Assembly (NCBI GenBank): GCA_963803065.1
Contig: CAWDKW010000004.1
Location: forward strand, 596,119 to 660,118
DNA from: DASXMT01 sp963803065
GTDB lineage: Bacteria; Actinomycetota; Acidimicrobiia; Acidimicrobiales; RAAP-2
DNA: 64,000 bases
Reading direction: 5' to 3'
The notes beneath the pieces were generated by a model. The model did not search any database and had not been told where the DNA came from. It worked only from the letters and a program-made list of their open reading frames with translations. The translations under genes were made by a program, and so were the position numbers. Below, in pieces: positions 8,731 to 16,950 of this stretch. The first letter of the stretch is position 1, and each line of letters begins with the position of its first letter.

Positions 8731-8757
8731 GGCCAATCCGGCTGGACTCCGGTCGGG
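8720..8757 (+). promoter_or_regulatory. Alternative hairpin (expression platform) of riboswitch 1
   Basis: CCCG (8720-8723) and GGAG (8724-8727), part of the conserved 3' end of the aptamer, can pair with CGGG (8754-8757) and CTCC (8747-8750), with an inner GCC/GGC stem. This stem and the bound aptamer exclude one another, as expected for an expression platform. No T-run follows, so control by Rho or by access to the AGGAG at 8767-8771 is possible. Confidence 0.5.
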
Positions 8758-8779
8758 TGCTATTCCAGGAGCGGCGTAC

Positions 8780-9907
8780 GTGCAAGGTGACGATCTCCAC
8801 GATCGATACGGTCCGGAAGCCCGATATGCCGTGGCTGCGGAGGCGGCACTCCCGACGACGAAATGGGAAGAGGAGGTGGCGCGCGGTCTCGAATTGGGCT
8901 TGCCGGGTGCCGACTCCATTGTCGACAGGCGGATCCCGACGTTCTCCCGTGGGGAGCTTCCCCATTTTGCCGGAATCAATACCTTTCTGAAGGCTCCATT
9001 TGTCGAGGATGTCCGAACCTGCGGCGACTACGACGTGGCGGTGGTCGGGGCGCCGTTCGACGGAGGCACGACGTACCGCTCGGGCACTCGGTTCGGGCCC
9101 CAGGGCATCCGGACCATCTCCGCCCTCTACGGCCCCTACAGCTTTGAGCTCGGAGTCGATCTTCGGGAGTCGATCACGATCGGCGACCTGGGGGACATCT
9201 TCACCATCCCGGGGAACATCGAGAAGACGTTCGACCAGATCAGCAACGCTGTCGGGCACGTCTTCTCGTCGGGGGCGTTCCCCGTCATCCTCGGCGGTGA
9301 CCACTCCATCGGGTACCCCACCACCAAAGGGGTGGCCGAACACCTCGACGGAAAGTTGGGGATCATCCATTTCGACCGACATGTCGATACCCAGGAGACC
9401 GATCTCGACGAACGAATGCACACCACCCCGTGGTTCCATGCCACCGATCTGCCCAACGTCCCCCCCGAGAACCTGGTGCAGATCGGTATCGGGGGGTGGC
9501 AGGCGCCGCGCCCGGGCGTGAAGATCGGACGTGAGCGACAGACCACCATCATGACCGTCACCGACTGCGTCGAGATGGGCATCGACGAAGCCGCCGAACG
9601 GGCGCTCGAGGTCGCCTGGGACGGCGCCGAGGCGGTTTGGCTGTCCTTCGATGTCGACTGCCTGGATGCCGCCTTCGTCCCCGGGACCGGTTGGCCCGAG
9701 CCGGGCGGGTTCCTGCCCCGCGAGGTGCTCAAGTTCATCCAGCTCATCGCCGAACGACCCCTGGCCGGCATCGAGGTCGTCGAGTGCTCGCCGCCCTATG
9801 ACAATGCCGAGATCACCGCCCTCATCTCCGCCCGCGTCATCTGCGACACGCTCGGCTGCCTGGTGCGGGCCGGTCATCTTCCCCGGGGGGTGACGTCGTG
9901 CACCTGA
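8780..9907 (+). CDS. Ni/Mn-dependent ureohydrolase, probable guanidine hydrolase (GdmH-like)
   Basis: A 375-residue arginase/agmatinase-superfamily enzyme. All six metal ligands are present: GGDH (His175), HFDRHVD (Asp199, His201, Asp203) and SFDVDCLD (Asp291, Asp293). The usual DAHxD is DRHVD, with Ala replaced by Arg200, and an extended N-terminus of about 65 residues precedes the catalytic domain. From memory, both traits recall the nickel-dependent guanidine hydrolases (Sll1077/GdmH) rather than agmatinases. The reaction would be guanidine + H2O to urea + ammonia. The gene sits directly behind a guanidine-I riboswitch and overlaps ureA, so its urea would go straight to urease. The GTG start at 8780 has AGGAG eight bases upstream. 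An agmatinase-type substrate remains the alternative. Confidence 0.8.
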   Translation: MQGDDLHDRYGPEARYAVAAEAALPTTKWEEEVARGLELGLPGADSIVDRRIPTFSRGELPHFAGINTFLKAPFVEDVRTCGDYDVAVVGAPFDGGTTYRSGTRFGPQGIRTISALYGPYSFELGVDLRESITIGDLGDIFTIPGNIEKTFDQISNAVGHVFSSGAFPVILGGDHSIGYPTTKGVAEHLDGKLGIIHFDRHVDTQETDLDERMHTTPWFHATDLPNVPPENLVQIGIGGWQAPRPGVKIGRERQTTIMTVTDCVEMGIDEAAERALEVAWDGAEAVWLSFDVDCLDAAFVPGTGWPEPGGFLPREVLKFIQLIAERPLAGIEVVECSPPYDNAEITALISARVICDTLGCLVRAGHLPRGVTSCT

Positions 9908-10200
9908 CCCCCCACGAGGTGGACAAGCTGCTCGTCTCCCTAGCCGCCATGGTGGCCAGAGATCGTCACGCCCGCGGGGTGAAGGTGAACTACCCCGAAG
10001 CCGTGGCCATGGTGAGCAGCTTCATCCTCGAGGGTGCCCGTGATGGGCGCACGGTGAGCGACCTGATGAGCGCGGGACGAGCGGTGTTGACCCGGGACGA
10101 TGTCATGGAGGGAGTCCCCGAGATGATCGATGAGATACAAGTCGAGGCCACATTCCCCGACGGGACCAAGTTGGTGACCGTGCACCAGCCGATCCCATGA
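9898..10200 (+). CDS. ureA: Urease gamma subunit
   Basis: A 100-residue protein starting MHLTPHEVDKLLVSLAAMVARDR, with VKVNYPEAVAMVSSFI and the MEGVPEMIDEIQVEATFPDGTKLVTVHQPI ending typical of UreA (quoted in parts). It forms the trimeric urease complex with UreB and UreC in the cytoplasm, hydrolysing urea to ammonia and carbamate. The GTG start at 9898 overlaps the preceding ureohydrolase by 10 bases and the stop overlaps ureB by 4, so the three are probably translationally coupled. Length is normal for the family. Confidence 0.96.
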   Translation: MHLTPHEVDKLLVSLAAMVARDRHARGVKVNYPEAVAMVSSFILEGARDGRTVSDLMSAGRAVLTRDDVMEGVPEMIDEIQVEATFPDGTKLVTVHQPIP

Positions 10201-10508
10201 TTCCCGGCGAGGTCCTCGCCGCTGACGAGCCCATCGTCGTGAACGAGCAAAAAATCACCCGTCGGCTCCGGGTGGTCAACACCGGTGACCGTCCGGTGCA
10301 GGTCGGGTCCCATTACCACCTGGCTGAGGCGAACCAGTCCCTCCAATTCGACCGGGATGCGGCGAGGGGCATGCACCTCGATATCGCGGCCGGGACCAGC
10401 CTTCGGTTCGAGCCCGGCGCCGATCGGAAGGTGACGGTCGTCCCATTCGGCGGTTCTCGGGTGGTGGCCGGTTTCTGCGGTCAGGTCGCAGGAGCGCTCG
10501 ATGCTTGA
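10197..10508 (+). CDS. ureB: Urease beta subunit
   Basis: A 103-residue protein with the UreB hallmarks: MIPGEVLAADEPIVVN, VNTGDRPVQVGSHYHLAEAN, the FDR/ARGMHLDIAAGTSLRFEPG segment and the VPFGGSRVVAGF ending. It is a structural subunit of the urease (ABC)3 complex. The ATG overlaps the ureA stop by four bases (ATGA) and the gene overlaps ureC by 8 bases. It is slightly shorter at the C-terminus than many homologues but looks complete. Confidence 0.96.
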   Translation: MIPGEVLAADEPIVVNEQKITRRLRVVNTGDRPVQVGSHYHLAEANQSLQFDRDAARGMHLDIAAGTSLRFEPGADRKVTVVPFGGSRVVAGFCGQVAGALDA

Positions 10509-12222
10509 GGTCGGCCGACAGCGCTACATCGACTTGTTCGGACCGACCACCGGCGATCGGATCCGCCTGGCCGACACCGACCTGGTGATCGAGATCGAAG
10601 AGGACCGCTGCGGGGGCCCCGGACGAGCCGGAGACGAGGCTGTCTTCGGCGGCGGGAAGGTGATCCGTGAGTCGATGGGCCAAGGCGGGACGACAGCGGC
10701 GGCGGGAGCGCCGGATCTGGTCATCACCGGTGTCGTCGTCGTCGACCACTGGGGCATCGTGAAGGGTGATCTCGGGATCAGGAACGGCCGCATCGCCGCA
10801 TTGGGCAAGGCCGGCAATCCCGACGTGATGGACGGGGTGCACCCGGAACTCGCCATCGGCCCGGGCACGGAGATCCTGGCCGGCAACGGGATGATCCTCA
10901 CTGCCGGCGCCATCGACTGCCACGTCCATCTCGTCTGCCCTCAGATCCTCGATGAAGCGTTGGCCGCCGGGATCACCACGGTGATCGGGGGTGGCACCGG
11001 GCCGGCCGAGGGGTCCAAGGCGACGACCGTCACCCCCGGGCCGTGGTTCCTTGCTCGCATGCTCGAGTCGCTCGACGGGTATCCCGTGAACGTGGCCCTC
11101 CTGGGCAAGGGCAACACGGTGTCCGAGCCGTCGCTGTGGGAGCAGGTTCGAGCAGGGGCCGCCGGCTTCAAGCTGCATGAGGACTGGGGCTCCACCCCCG
11201 CGGCCATCGATGCCTGCCTCCGGGTGTGTGACCAAGCGGGCACTCAGGCCGCCATCCACACGGACACCCTCAACGAGGCCGGGTTCGTGGCGTCGACGTT
11301 GGCCGCCATCGGGGGACGGACCATTCACACGTACCACACCGAAGGTGCGGGAGGAGGCCACGCGCCCGACATCATCACTGTGGCCGGGCAACCCAACGTG
11401 CTTCCCTCCTCGACCAACCCGACTCGCCCCCACACGGTGAACACCATCGACGAGCACCTGGACATGTTGATGGTGTGCCATCACCTCAACCCGACTGTTC
11501 CCGAGGATCTGGCCTTCGCTGAGAGCCGGATCCGCCCGTCCACCATCGCCGCCGAGGACATCCTGCACGACCTCGGCGCCATCTCCATGATCGGGTCGGA
11601 CTCCCAGGCCATGGGACGCGTCGGTGAGGTCGTGCTCCGCACCTGGCAGACCGCCCACGTCATGAAGGGACGGCGCGGTGCCCTCCCTGGCGATGGCCGA
11701 GCCGACAACGGCCGAGCTCGTCGCTATGTGGCCAAGTACACCATCTGCCCGGCGGTCGCCCACGGGCTCGGCGAGGAGGTGGGATCGGTCGAGCCGGGCA
11801 AGCTCGCCGACCTGGTGCTGTACCAGCCGGCCATGTTCGGCGTGCGTCCCGCCGTGGTGATCAAGGGCGGCATGATCGCCTGGGCACAGATGGGTGACGC
11901 CAATGCGTCCATCCCCACCCCGCAGCCGGTCCTGCCCCGTCCCATGTTCGGCGCGACCCCTCTGAGCTCGGCGGCCACCTCAGTCACGTTCGTCTCGCCC
12001 GGAGCCATCGAGTCTGGCATCGGTCAGCGGTTGGCGGTCGGCAAGAAACTGGTGGCGGTGGCCGACACCCGGCAGCTGTCCAAGGCGGACATGGTCAATA
12101 ACGACGCCCTCCCCGACATCAGAGTCGATCCCGATCGATTCGGCGTCACCATCGACGGCGATCTGGTCACCGAGGCACCGGTCACCACCCTGCCGATGGC
12201 CCAACGCTACTTCCTGTTCTGA
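10501..12222 (+). CDS. ureC: Urease alpha (catalytic) subunit
   Basis: A 573-residue amidohydrolase. The nickel ligands and active-site residues are in place: CHVH (His141, His143), the lysine carbamylated to bridge the nickels in FKLHEDWG (Lys224), His253 and His279 in the next two strands, and the mobile-flap Cys326-His327-His328 (VCHHLNP). GSDSQAMGRVGEV follows, and the chain ends RYFLF as urease alpha subunits usually do. Nothing essential is missing, so the enzyme should be active once nickel is inserted by UreDFG. It overlaps ureB and is followed nine bases later by ureF. Confidence 0.97.
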   Translation: MLEVGRQRYIDLFGPTTGDRIRLADTDLVIEIEEDRCGGPGRAGDEAVFGGGKVIRESMGQGGTTAAAGAPDLVITGVVVVDHWGIVKGDLGIRNGRIAALGKAGNPDVMDGVHPELAIGPGTEILAGNGMILTAGAIDCHVHLVCPQILDEALAAGITTVIGGGTGPAEGSKATTVTPGPWFLARMLESLDGYPVNVALLGKGNTVSEPSLWEQVRAGAAGFKLHEDWGSTPAAIDACLRVCDQAGTQAAIHTDTLNEAGFVASTLAAIGGRTIHTYHTEGAGGGHAPDIITVAGQPNVLPSSTNPTRPHTVNTIDEHLDMLMVCHHLNPTVPEDLAFAESRIRPSTIAAEDILHDLGAISMIGSDSQAMGRVGEVVLRTWQTAHVMKGRRGALPGDGRADNGRARRYVAKYTICPAVAHGLGEEVGSVEPGKLADLVLYQPAMFGVRPAVVIKGGMIAWAQMGDANASIPTPQPVLPRPMFGATPLSSAATSVTFVSPGAIESGIGQRLAVGKKLVAVADTRQLSKADMVNNDALPDIRVDPDRFGVTIDGDLVTEAPVTTLPMAQRYFLF

Positions 12223-12231
12223 AAGGACACC

Positions 12232-12900
12232 GTGAACAGCACACTGCTCCTGCTGGCCGATGGTCGCCTCCCGACCGGTGGCCATGTCCACTCGGGCGGC
12301 GTGGAGGCCGCCGTGTCCGAGGGGCGGATCGGCGATGTCGATGAGCTTCATGGCTACCTGGTTGGACGGCTGTGGACGGTCTGCCGGGTCGACGCCGCGT
12401 TCGCCTGGGCGGCATGCGCACAGCAGTTTCCCTTCTCCGAGCTCGACGCCGAAGCAGCGGCGCGCTGTCCGTCACCTGCTCTCCGGGGCGCCAGCCGGGC
12501 CCAGGGCCGGGGCATGGTGCGGGTCGGACGGGTGACCTGGCCGGCGGACCATCTCGAGGAGATGGACGGACTGTTCGACCAGGGCCCCATGTGGTCGGTC
12601 GCCCTCGGGGCCGTGGCCGCGGCCGCCGGCGTCGACCCAGCTGGTGCCGCCCTGGTGGCCGCTCACGCCGGCGTGGTCGCACCGGCCTGGGCCGCCGTCC
12701 GATTGCTCGGCCTCGATCCGTTCGCCACGTCACGGGTCACGGCGGAGTTGGCCAGTGCCGTCGACGCGGTGGTCTCGGCCACCCGTCAACTGTTCACCAC
12801 CGCTTGCACACCGGACCGTTTCCCAGCCTCCGGCGGCCCACTAGCCGACATCGCCGCGGAAGCCCACGGGCATTGGGAGGTGCGTCTCTTTGCTTCATGA
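12232..12900 (+). CDS. ureF: Urease accessory protein UreF
   Basis: A 222-residue, mostly helical, alanine-rich protein. The N-terminus LLLADGRLPTGGHVHSGGVE matches the UreF start (usually L-x-D-x-x-x-P-x-G-x-x-x-H-S-x-G-x-E). UreF bridges UreD and UreG in the nickel-loading complex and gates GTP hydrolysis. The GTG at 12232 follows AAGGACACC. The fold is inferred from this motif and from operon position. Sequence similarity within UreF is low, which explains the weak middle part. Confidence 0.85.
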   Translation: MNSTLLLLADGRLPTGGHVHSGGVEAAVSEGRIGDVDELHGYLVGRLWTVCRVDAAFAWAACAQQFPFSELDAEAAARCPSPALRGASRAQGRGMVRVGRVTWPADHLEEMDGLFDQGPMWSVALGAVAAAAGVDPAGAALVAAHAGVVAPAWAAVRLLGLDPFATSRVTAELASAVDAVVSATRQLFTTACTPDRFPASGGPLADIAAEAHGHWEVRLFAS

Positions 12901-13582
12901 ACGCCATGACCACGGCGTCGACGAGCGCCGTACTCCGCCTCGAGCATCCCGGACTTCATCGGTCCGTCGAGGTCCGGCGCGGCTGGGGATAGGAGGTCCA
13001 GTCGGAAGCGGAAAGACGGCGTTGGTGGCGGCACTGTGCCGTTCGCTCTCGGCCAGGATGTCGATGGCCGTGGTCACCAACGACATCTACACCCAAGAGG
13101 ATGCCCACATCCTCCGGCGCCAGTCTCTGCTCCCTGACGAGCGAATCCTGGCGGTCGAGACCGGCTGTTGCCCCCACACCGCCATCCGTGACGACATCAG
13201 TGCCAACCTCGACGCCGTCGAGCGCCTGGAGGCATCGATCCCCGATCTGGAGCTGGTGCTCATCGAGTCCGGCGGGGACAACCTCACCGCTACCTTCAGC
13301 TACGGATTGGTTGATGCCCAGATCTTCGTGATCGATGTGGCCGGGGGAGACAAGGTCCCCCGAAAAGGAGGCCCGGGGATCACCCACTCAGACCTCCTGG
13401 TCATCAACAAGACCGATCTGGCCGAGCTGGTCAACGCTGATCTCGACATCATGGCCGTCGATGCCGCCGCCAAGCGGGGCGTCCGGCCCGTGGTGTTCAC
13501 CAGCCTGGTCGCCGACCCCCTTGCCGTCGACGTCGCCGGCTGGCTCGAGACCCAGATGGCATGCGCGCCAACGCTGCACTAA
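12890..13582 (+). CDS. ureG: Urease accessory GTPase UreG
   Basis: A 230-residue SIMIBI GTPase with the P-loop GGPVGSGKTALV at about residue 35-46, VVTNDIYTQEDA, the nickel-coordinating ETGCCPHTAIRDD (Cys-Pro-His), ESGGDNLTATFS and NKTDL. UreG delivers nickel to apo-urease using GTP. The start is a TTG at 12890, supported by GGGAGG about ten bases upstream and an 11-base overlap with ureF. The 25-residue N-terminal tail contains several His residues (HERHDHG), as in many UreG proteins, and may bind nickel; this matters because no ureE is present. Confidence 0.95.
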   Translation: MLHERHDHGVDERRTPPRASRTSSVRRGPARLGIGGPVGSGKTALVAALCRSLSARMSMAVVTNDIYTQEDAHILRRQSLLPDERILAVETGCCPHTAIRDDISANLDAVERLEASIPDLELVLIESGGDNLTATFSYGLVDAQIFVIDVAGGDKVPRKGGPGITHSDLLVINKTDLAELVNADLDIMAVDAAAKRGVRPVVFTSLVADPLAVDVAGWLETQMACAPTLH

Positions 13583-14307
13583 GGGTCGAGGCCGGTCCCG
13601 ACCGGTGCCGACTGACCCGGGTGGTCGAGTCAGCCCCCATCGGCTTCCGCCAGACCAGGGACGCCGTCTACATGGTGGGCACCGCGGCAGGGCCTCTGGG
13701 GGCCGATCAGCTGTCGTCCACGATCGAGGTGGGCGTCGGCGCCCGATTGACGATGAGGAGCACGGCGGCCAGCATCCTCTACGCGGGTTCGGGGTCGGGA
13801 TCCCGTACCGAGACGGTGGTCACGGTGGCTGCCGATGCCACATTGACCTGGCGGCTGGAGCCGACCATCGTCACCTCGGGTTGCCGGCATGATGCTTCGA
13901 CACAGGTCTGGCTGGCGCCGTCCGCACGGCTCGATTGGACCGAGCTCGTGGTGTGCGGGCGCGACGGCGAGCGCCCGGGTTCGCTCCACCTCCGGTTCGA
14001 CGTCGACGCGGGGGAGGCCCCGCTCCTGCGGCATGGGCTGGTCATTGGACCCGACGGTCCGGGATGGGACGGTCCTTTTGTCCTGGGGGAACGGCGGATG
14101 CTCGGTATGCGCCTGGTCCGCGCCGCCGAAGGAGCGAGCGTCGAGACCGGAGATGACGGTCGGGGGGAGGGCTTCGCGGCGATGCGCCTCGACGACCGCA
14201 CCGTTGTGGTCATGGCCGTGGGCGACGAGGTGGAGGTGGTGTCGAGCCTGCTGGCACCCGCGGGGTTCGGCCTTTCCGAGCCGGCGATGGGGGCTTCGGC
14301 GCCCTGA
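13561..14307 (+). CDS. ureD: Urease accessory protein UreD/UreH
   Basis: A 248-residue beta-rich protein. TIEVGVGARLTMRSTAAS, the strand-turn repeats around WRLEPTIVTSGCRHDAST and WTELVVCGRDGERPG match the UreD family, the scaffold that binds apo-urease and receives UreF/UreG with nickel. It overlaps ureG by 22 bases and is the last gene of the urease operon. The gene order ureABCFGD without ureE is common in actinobacteria. Downstream lies a short hairpin and then the convergent operon. Confidence 0.88.
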   Translation: MRANAALRVEAGPDRCRLTRVVESAPIGFRQTRDAVYMVGTAAGPLGADQLSSTIEVGVGARLTMRSTAASILYAGSGSGSRTETVVTVAADATLTWRLEPTIVTSGCRHDASTQVWLAPSARLDWTELVVCGRDGERPGSLHLRFDVDAGEAPLLRHGLVIGPDGPGWDGPFVLGERRMLGMRLVRAAEGASVETGDDGRGEGFAAMRLDDRTVVVMAVGDEVEVVSSLLAPAGFGLSEPAMGASAP

Positions 14308-14343
14308 GCGTTCGCTTTCCGGCGTGGACGCGGCGGCATTGCG

Positions 14344-14363
14344 GGCCCTCCGGTGGCCGGGCC
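14344..14363. terminator. Hairpin between the two convergent guanidine operons
   Basis: GGCCC (14344-14348) pairs with GGGCC (14359-14363) around a ten-base loop. It lies in the 60 bases between the ureD stop and the end of the minus-strand operon. No T-run on either side, as is frequent in GC-rich actinobacteria, so a bidirectional terminator role is only suggested. Confidence 0.35.
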
Positions 14364-14367
14364 GGCG

Positions 14368-15192
14368 TCAGTCGGCGGTGAATCGTTCGGCCAGGGACCG
14401 GGTGAGATCAGGCCAGACCACCGGGTCATGACCGGGGATCAGCGGGTAGCCGCGTTCGGCCGCGATTGCCTTGAGCCGACGGATGGCTTCGATCGTCACC
14501 TCGGGGCTAGCGTCGATCCGCCCGCCGACCGCCCGCTCCATCTCGATGTTCTCGGTCAGGTCGGCGGCGTCGAAGGCGAACACGAGACCGCCGCCGCCCA
14601 CCGATTCGTCCAGGTCGACGACGAAGCTCTGATGCCCCGGCGTATGCCCGGCGCTCAGGATGGCGGTCACGCCCGGGGCGATCTCGCTGTCGCCGTCGGC
14701 CAGGCGCCAGTCGATGGTCGGGTCGTCGTAGTCGATCCGGAACATGGCGTGGCGCTCAGGTCCGGGATGGTCGGACAGCCCATAGGCCACCTCGGTCCGT
14801 TGGGCATGGACCGGGACCTGTCCGGCGAAGTGCCGCAGTCCGCCGGCGTGGTCGTGATGGAGGTGGCTGAGCCCGACGGCCACGATCTCCTCGAACGGCA
14901 CGCCTGCGCCGGCCAGGGCTTCCTCCAACGGCTCGCCCGGTCCGGGGAGGATGGGACGGAACTGCGGGTCCCCGTGGAAGCGTCGGCGGAGTGCAGGGTC
15001 GGTGATCAGGGCCGGGTTGAACCCCGTGTCGAGCAGTAACCATCCCCCGTCGCAGAGCAGCAGGACCCCGGGCACCGGCTCGGTCAGCCGCTCCCCGGGC
15101 GGGGCCCCCTCGACCGACACCGACTTGGGCAGGTCCTCCCAGCCCAAGGTCAACAGCACCACCCGGCGCACGCCGCTCGCCCCACGGGTCAC
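14368..15192 (-). CDS. Metallo-beta-lactamase-fold hydrolase
   Basis: A 274-residue protein with the zinc-binding HxHxDH motif (SHLHHDHAGG), a second-sphere GHTPGH, and a C-terminal PGHDP histidine. The order and the LLLDTGFNP strand before the motif place it in the MBL superfamily near the quorum-quenching lactonase (AiiA-like) group. It would hydrolyse a lactone, ester or cyclic amide. The GTG start at 15192 overlaps the upstream stop as GTGA, so it is coupled to the preceding gene. It is the last gene of the minus-strand guanidine operon, hence may open a cyclic intermediate; that is inference. Confidence 0.8.
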   Translation of the reverse strand: MTRGASGVRRVVLLTLGWEDLPKSVSVEGAPPGERLTEPVPGVLLLCDGGWLLLDTGFNPALITDPALRRRFHGDPQFRPILPGPGEPLEEALAGAGVPFEEIVAVGLSHLHHDHAGGLRHFAGQVPVHAQRTEVAYGLSDHPGPERHAMFRIDYDDPTIDWRLADGDSEIAPGVTAILSAGHTPGHQSFVVDLDESVGGGGLVFAFDAADLTENIEMERAVGGRIDASPEVTIEAIRRLKAIAAERGYPLIPGHDPVVWPDLTRSLAERFTAD

Positions 15193-15833
15193 CGCCGATC
15201 CCCGGTCCGTCGAGTCGGTCGCGTCCAACCCGGAGGCAGCGGCCCGGCTGCGGTATCGGCGAACAGCGCCGCGTGGGCTCCGCCGATCCCTTCGGTCGAG
15301 CCGACCGTCAACGTGAGTTGCCAGCTCCCGGCATGGGTGAACAGCGCCGCACCCGGCCGGTCGCCCGACCAGACCGCTGCGGCCAGCACGCCCACTCGCA
15401 CCAGGCGCGCCGTCACCAGGTCGGAGTCCCCATCCCGGTGTTCGGCCACGGCGGCGGGGGCGCCCTCGGGTCCGTCCGGTCGCCAGCGTTCCTCGTAGCC
15501 GTCCGCCCATTCGACCAGGACTCCGTGATCGAACCGGGTACAGCCGGTGTCGCGGTGCCCGGGCGGCCGGTCCTGGGTGTCGAGATCGTGCGTCCAGGTC
15601 ACCGTCGTCCCCTCGGTGCTCACCACCCCGCTGAACCCTTGGGCGAGGTCGAGGGGATGGCTGACTGTCTGGCCGGGCCGGGGAGCTCGAACGTCGGCAA
15701 ACCAGGGACCGGCCTGCAGCCAGTACACGTCGGCGAGCTCAAGGGACGGCCCGCCGTCAACCGATCGGGCCTCCCGGACCCAGACCCCGTCCAACCATGC
15801 CGACTGCGTGGCCTTCGGTGGCCCGGTGGTCAT
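15189..15833 (-). CDS. Unknown protein (214 aa) in the guanidine-riboswitch operon
   Basis: I do not recognise the family. The protein begins MTTGPPKATQSAWLDGVWVRE and continues with alternating short strands rich in Trp, Gly and Asp (WLQAGPWFADVR, GVVSTEGTTVTWTHDLD, DHGVLVEWADGYEERW). It resembles a small beta-barrel of lipocalin or nitrobindin type. No signal peptide or membrane segment. ATGA overlap with the Rieske gene upstream and GTGA overlap with the MBL gene downstream tie its translation to both, which suggests a role in the same pathway, for example binding an intermediate. Confidence 0.7.
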   Translation of the reverse strand: MTTGPPKATQSAWLDGVWVREARSVDGGPSLELADVYWLQAGPWFADVRAPRPGQTVSHPLDLAQGFSGVVSTEGTTVTWTHDLDTQDRPPGHRDTGCTRFDHGVLVEWADGYEERWRPDGPEGAPAAVAEHRDGDSDLVTARLVRVGVLAAAVWSGDRPGAALFTHAGSWQLTLTVGSTEGIGGAHAALFADTAAGPLPPGWTRPTRRTGDRR

Positions 15834-16948
15834 GCCGGCTCGCGGCACCGGCGCTGGTCGTCAGGCACGAGGGCGCGACGGAGGGAGGCATGGAACCGGC
15901 GCACCGGGGCCTCGTGCACGCTGGCCATCGGGCCGTAGTCAAAGGCGTCCGAGGACGCGGCCAGTTGCAGCCGACGGCAGGCCTCGAGGTCCTCCGACAA
16001 GAAGGTGCGGATCGCCGCGACCAGGTGATCGGCGTCGGCCCCCTCCTGCGCCCTCACCCGGAGGGTGAGCCGTGTCCGGGACGGGGTGACCGGCACCGCG
16101 TCGTAGGTGGCGAAGTACTCGCCGGTGGTCACCATCATGAGGTTGGGGAACAACAGGTGGGCGCCGATGCTGTGCCGCTCGCGCTCGCTGAGCCATGGAA
16201 GGCCGGCGGGGGCGGCGGTCAGATCGCGGAGCGGTTCCATGCTCCACCAGTTGTCACCGTAAGGCACCCACTCGAAAAACCGGTGGGCATAGCCGTTGAG
16301 CGAGCGGCTGTGCAGGTACCAGAGGTGGTAGACGTCGACATGGTTCTCGATCAGGAGCTTCCAGTTGCATTCGGCGTCGTAGTGCACGCACGCCACCTGG
16401 CGCATCGGGCCCGAAAGGAACGACGCCAGTCGGCCGTCGAGGCCGGCCATCGCCTCGGCCAGGCTCTGGGCGTCGGGGACGGGATTGGCGAACACCATGC
16501 CTCGCCATTCGGAGACGGCCACAGGCAAGAGCCCCCATCGCTTCAGTTCGATGCCGTCGAACTGGGTGTCGGACTGGGGGACCCGCATCAGCGGGCCGTC
16601 GAGGGCGAAGCTCCACTGGTGGTAGGGGCAGGTGATGAACCGACCGAGTCGCCCCGAGCCCTCGAGCAGCGTCATGCCGCGGTGACGGCAGATGTTGTGG
16701 AACGCCCGCAGCTCGCCGTCGGATCCTCGGACCACGGCCACGGGTGCGTTTCCGAGCGTGGCCGTGACGTAGCTGCCCGGCTGGGCCAACTCCTCGCTCG
16801 AGGCGACCAGGGCCCACGACTTCGAGAACAAGAGGCGCCGCTCGGCGGCCAGCACGGCGCCAGAGCCGTACCAGTCACCCATCCGCTGCACGCCCAGGCT
16901 CGACGCGGCGGCGCGATCCCAGCCCAGTTCGGCCAGGCCACCAGCCAC
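15830..16948 (-). CDS. Rieske-type aromatic-ring-hydroxylating/N-dealkylating oxygenase, alpha subunit
   Basis: A 372-residue non-heme iron oxygenase. The Rieske [2Fe-2S] ligands are Cys87-His89 (CRHRG) and Cys107-His110 (CPYH). The mononuclear iron site is in the NWKxxxEN-x-x-D-x-YH pattern: Asp205, His208 and His213. The family uses electrons from a separate reductase to hydroxylate C-H bonds or remove N- and O-alkyl groups. No ferredoxin, reductase or beta subunit gene is nearby, so an electron donor must be borrowed. The stop overlaps the next gene (ATGA) and only two bases separate it from the ureohydrolase upstream. A substrate bearing a guanidino or amine group is suggested by context only. 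Confidence 0.9.
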   Translation of the reverse strand: MAGGLAELGWDRAAASSLGVQRMGDWYGSGAVLAAERRLLFSKSWALVASSEELAQPGSYVTATLGNAPVAVVRGSDGELRAFHNICRHRGMTLLEGSGRLGRFITCPYHQWSFALDGPLMRVPQSDTQFDGIELKRWGLLPVAVSEWRGMVFANPVPDAQSLAEAMAGLDGRLASFLSGPMRQVACVHYDAECNWKLLIENHVDVYHLWYLHSRSLNGYAHRFFEWVPYGDNWWSMEPLRDLTAAPAGLPWLSERERHSIGAHLLFPNLMMVTTGEYFATYDAVPVTPSRTRLTLRVRAQEGADADHLVAAIRTFLSEDLEACRRLQLAASSDAFDYGPMASVHEAPVRRFHASLRRALVPDDQRRCREPA

Positions 16949-16950
16949 GA

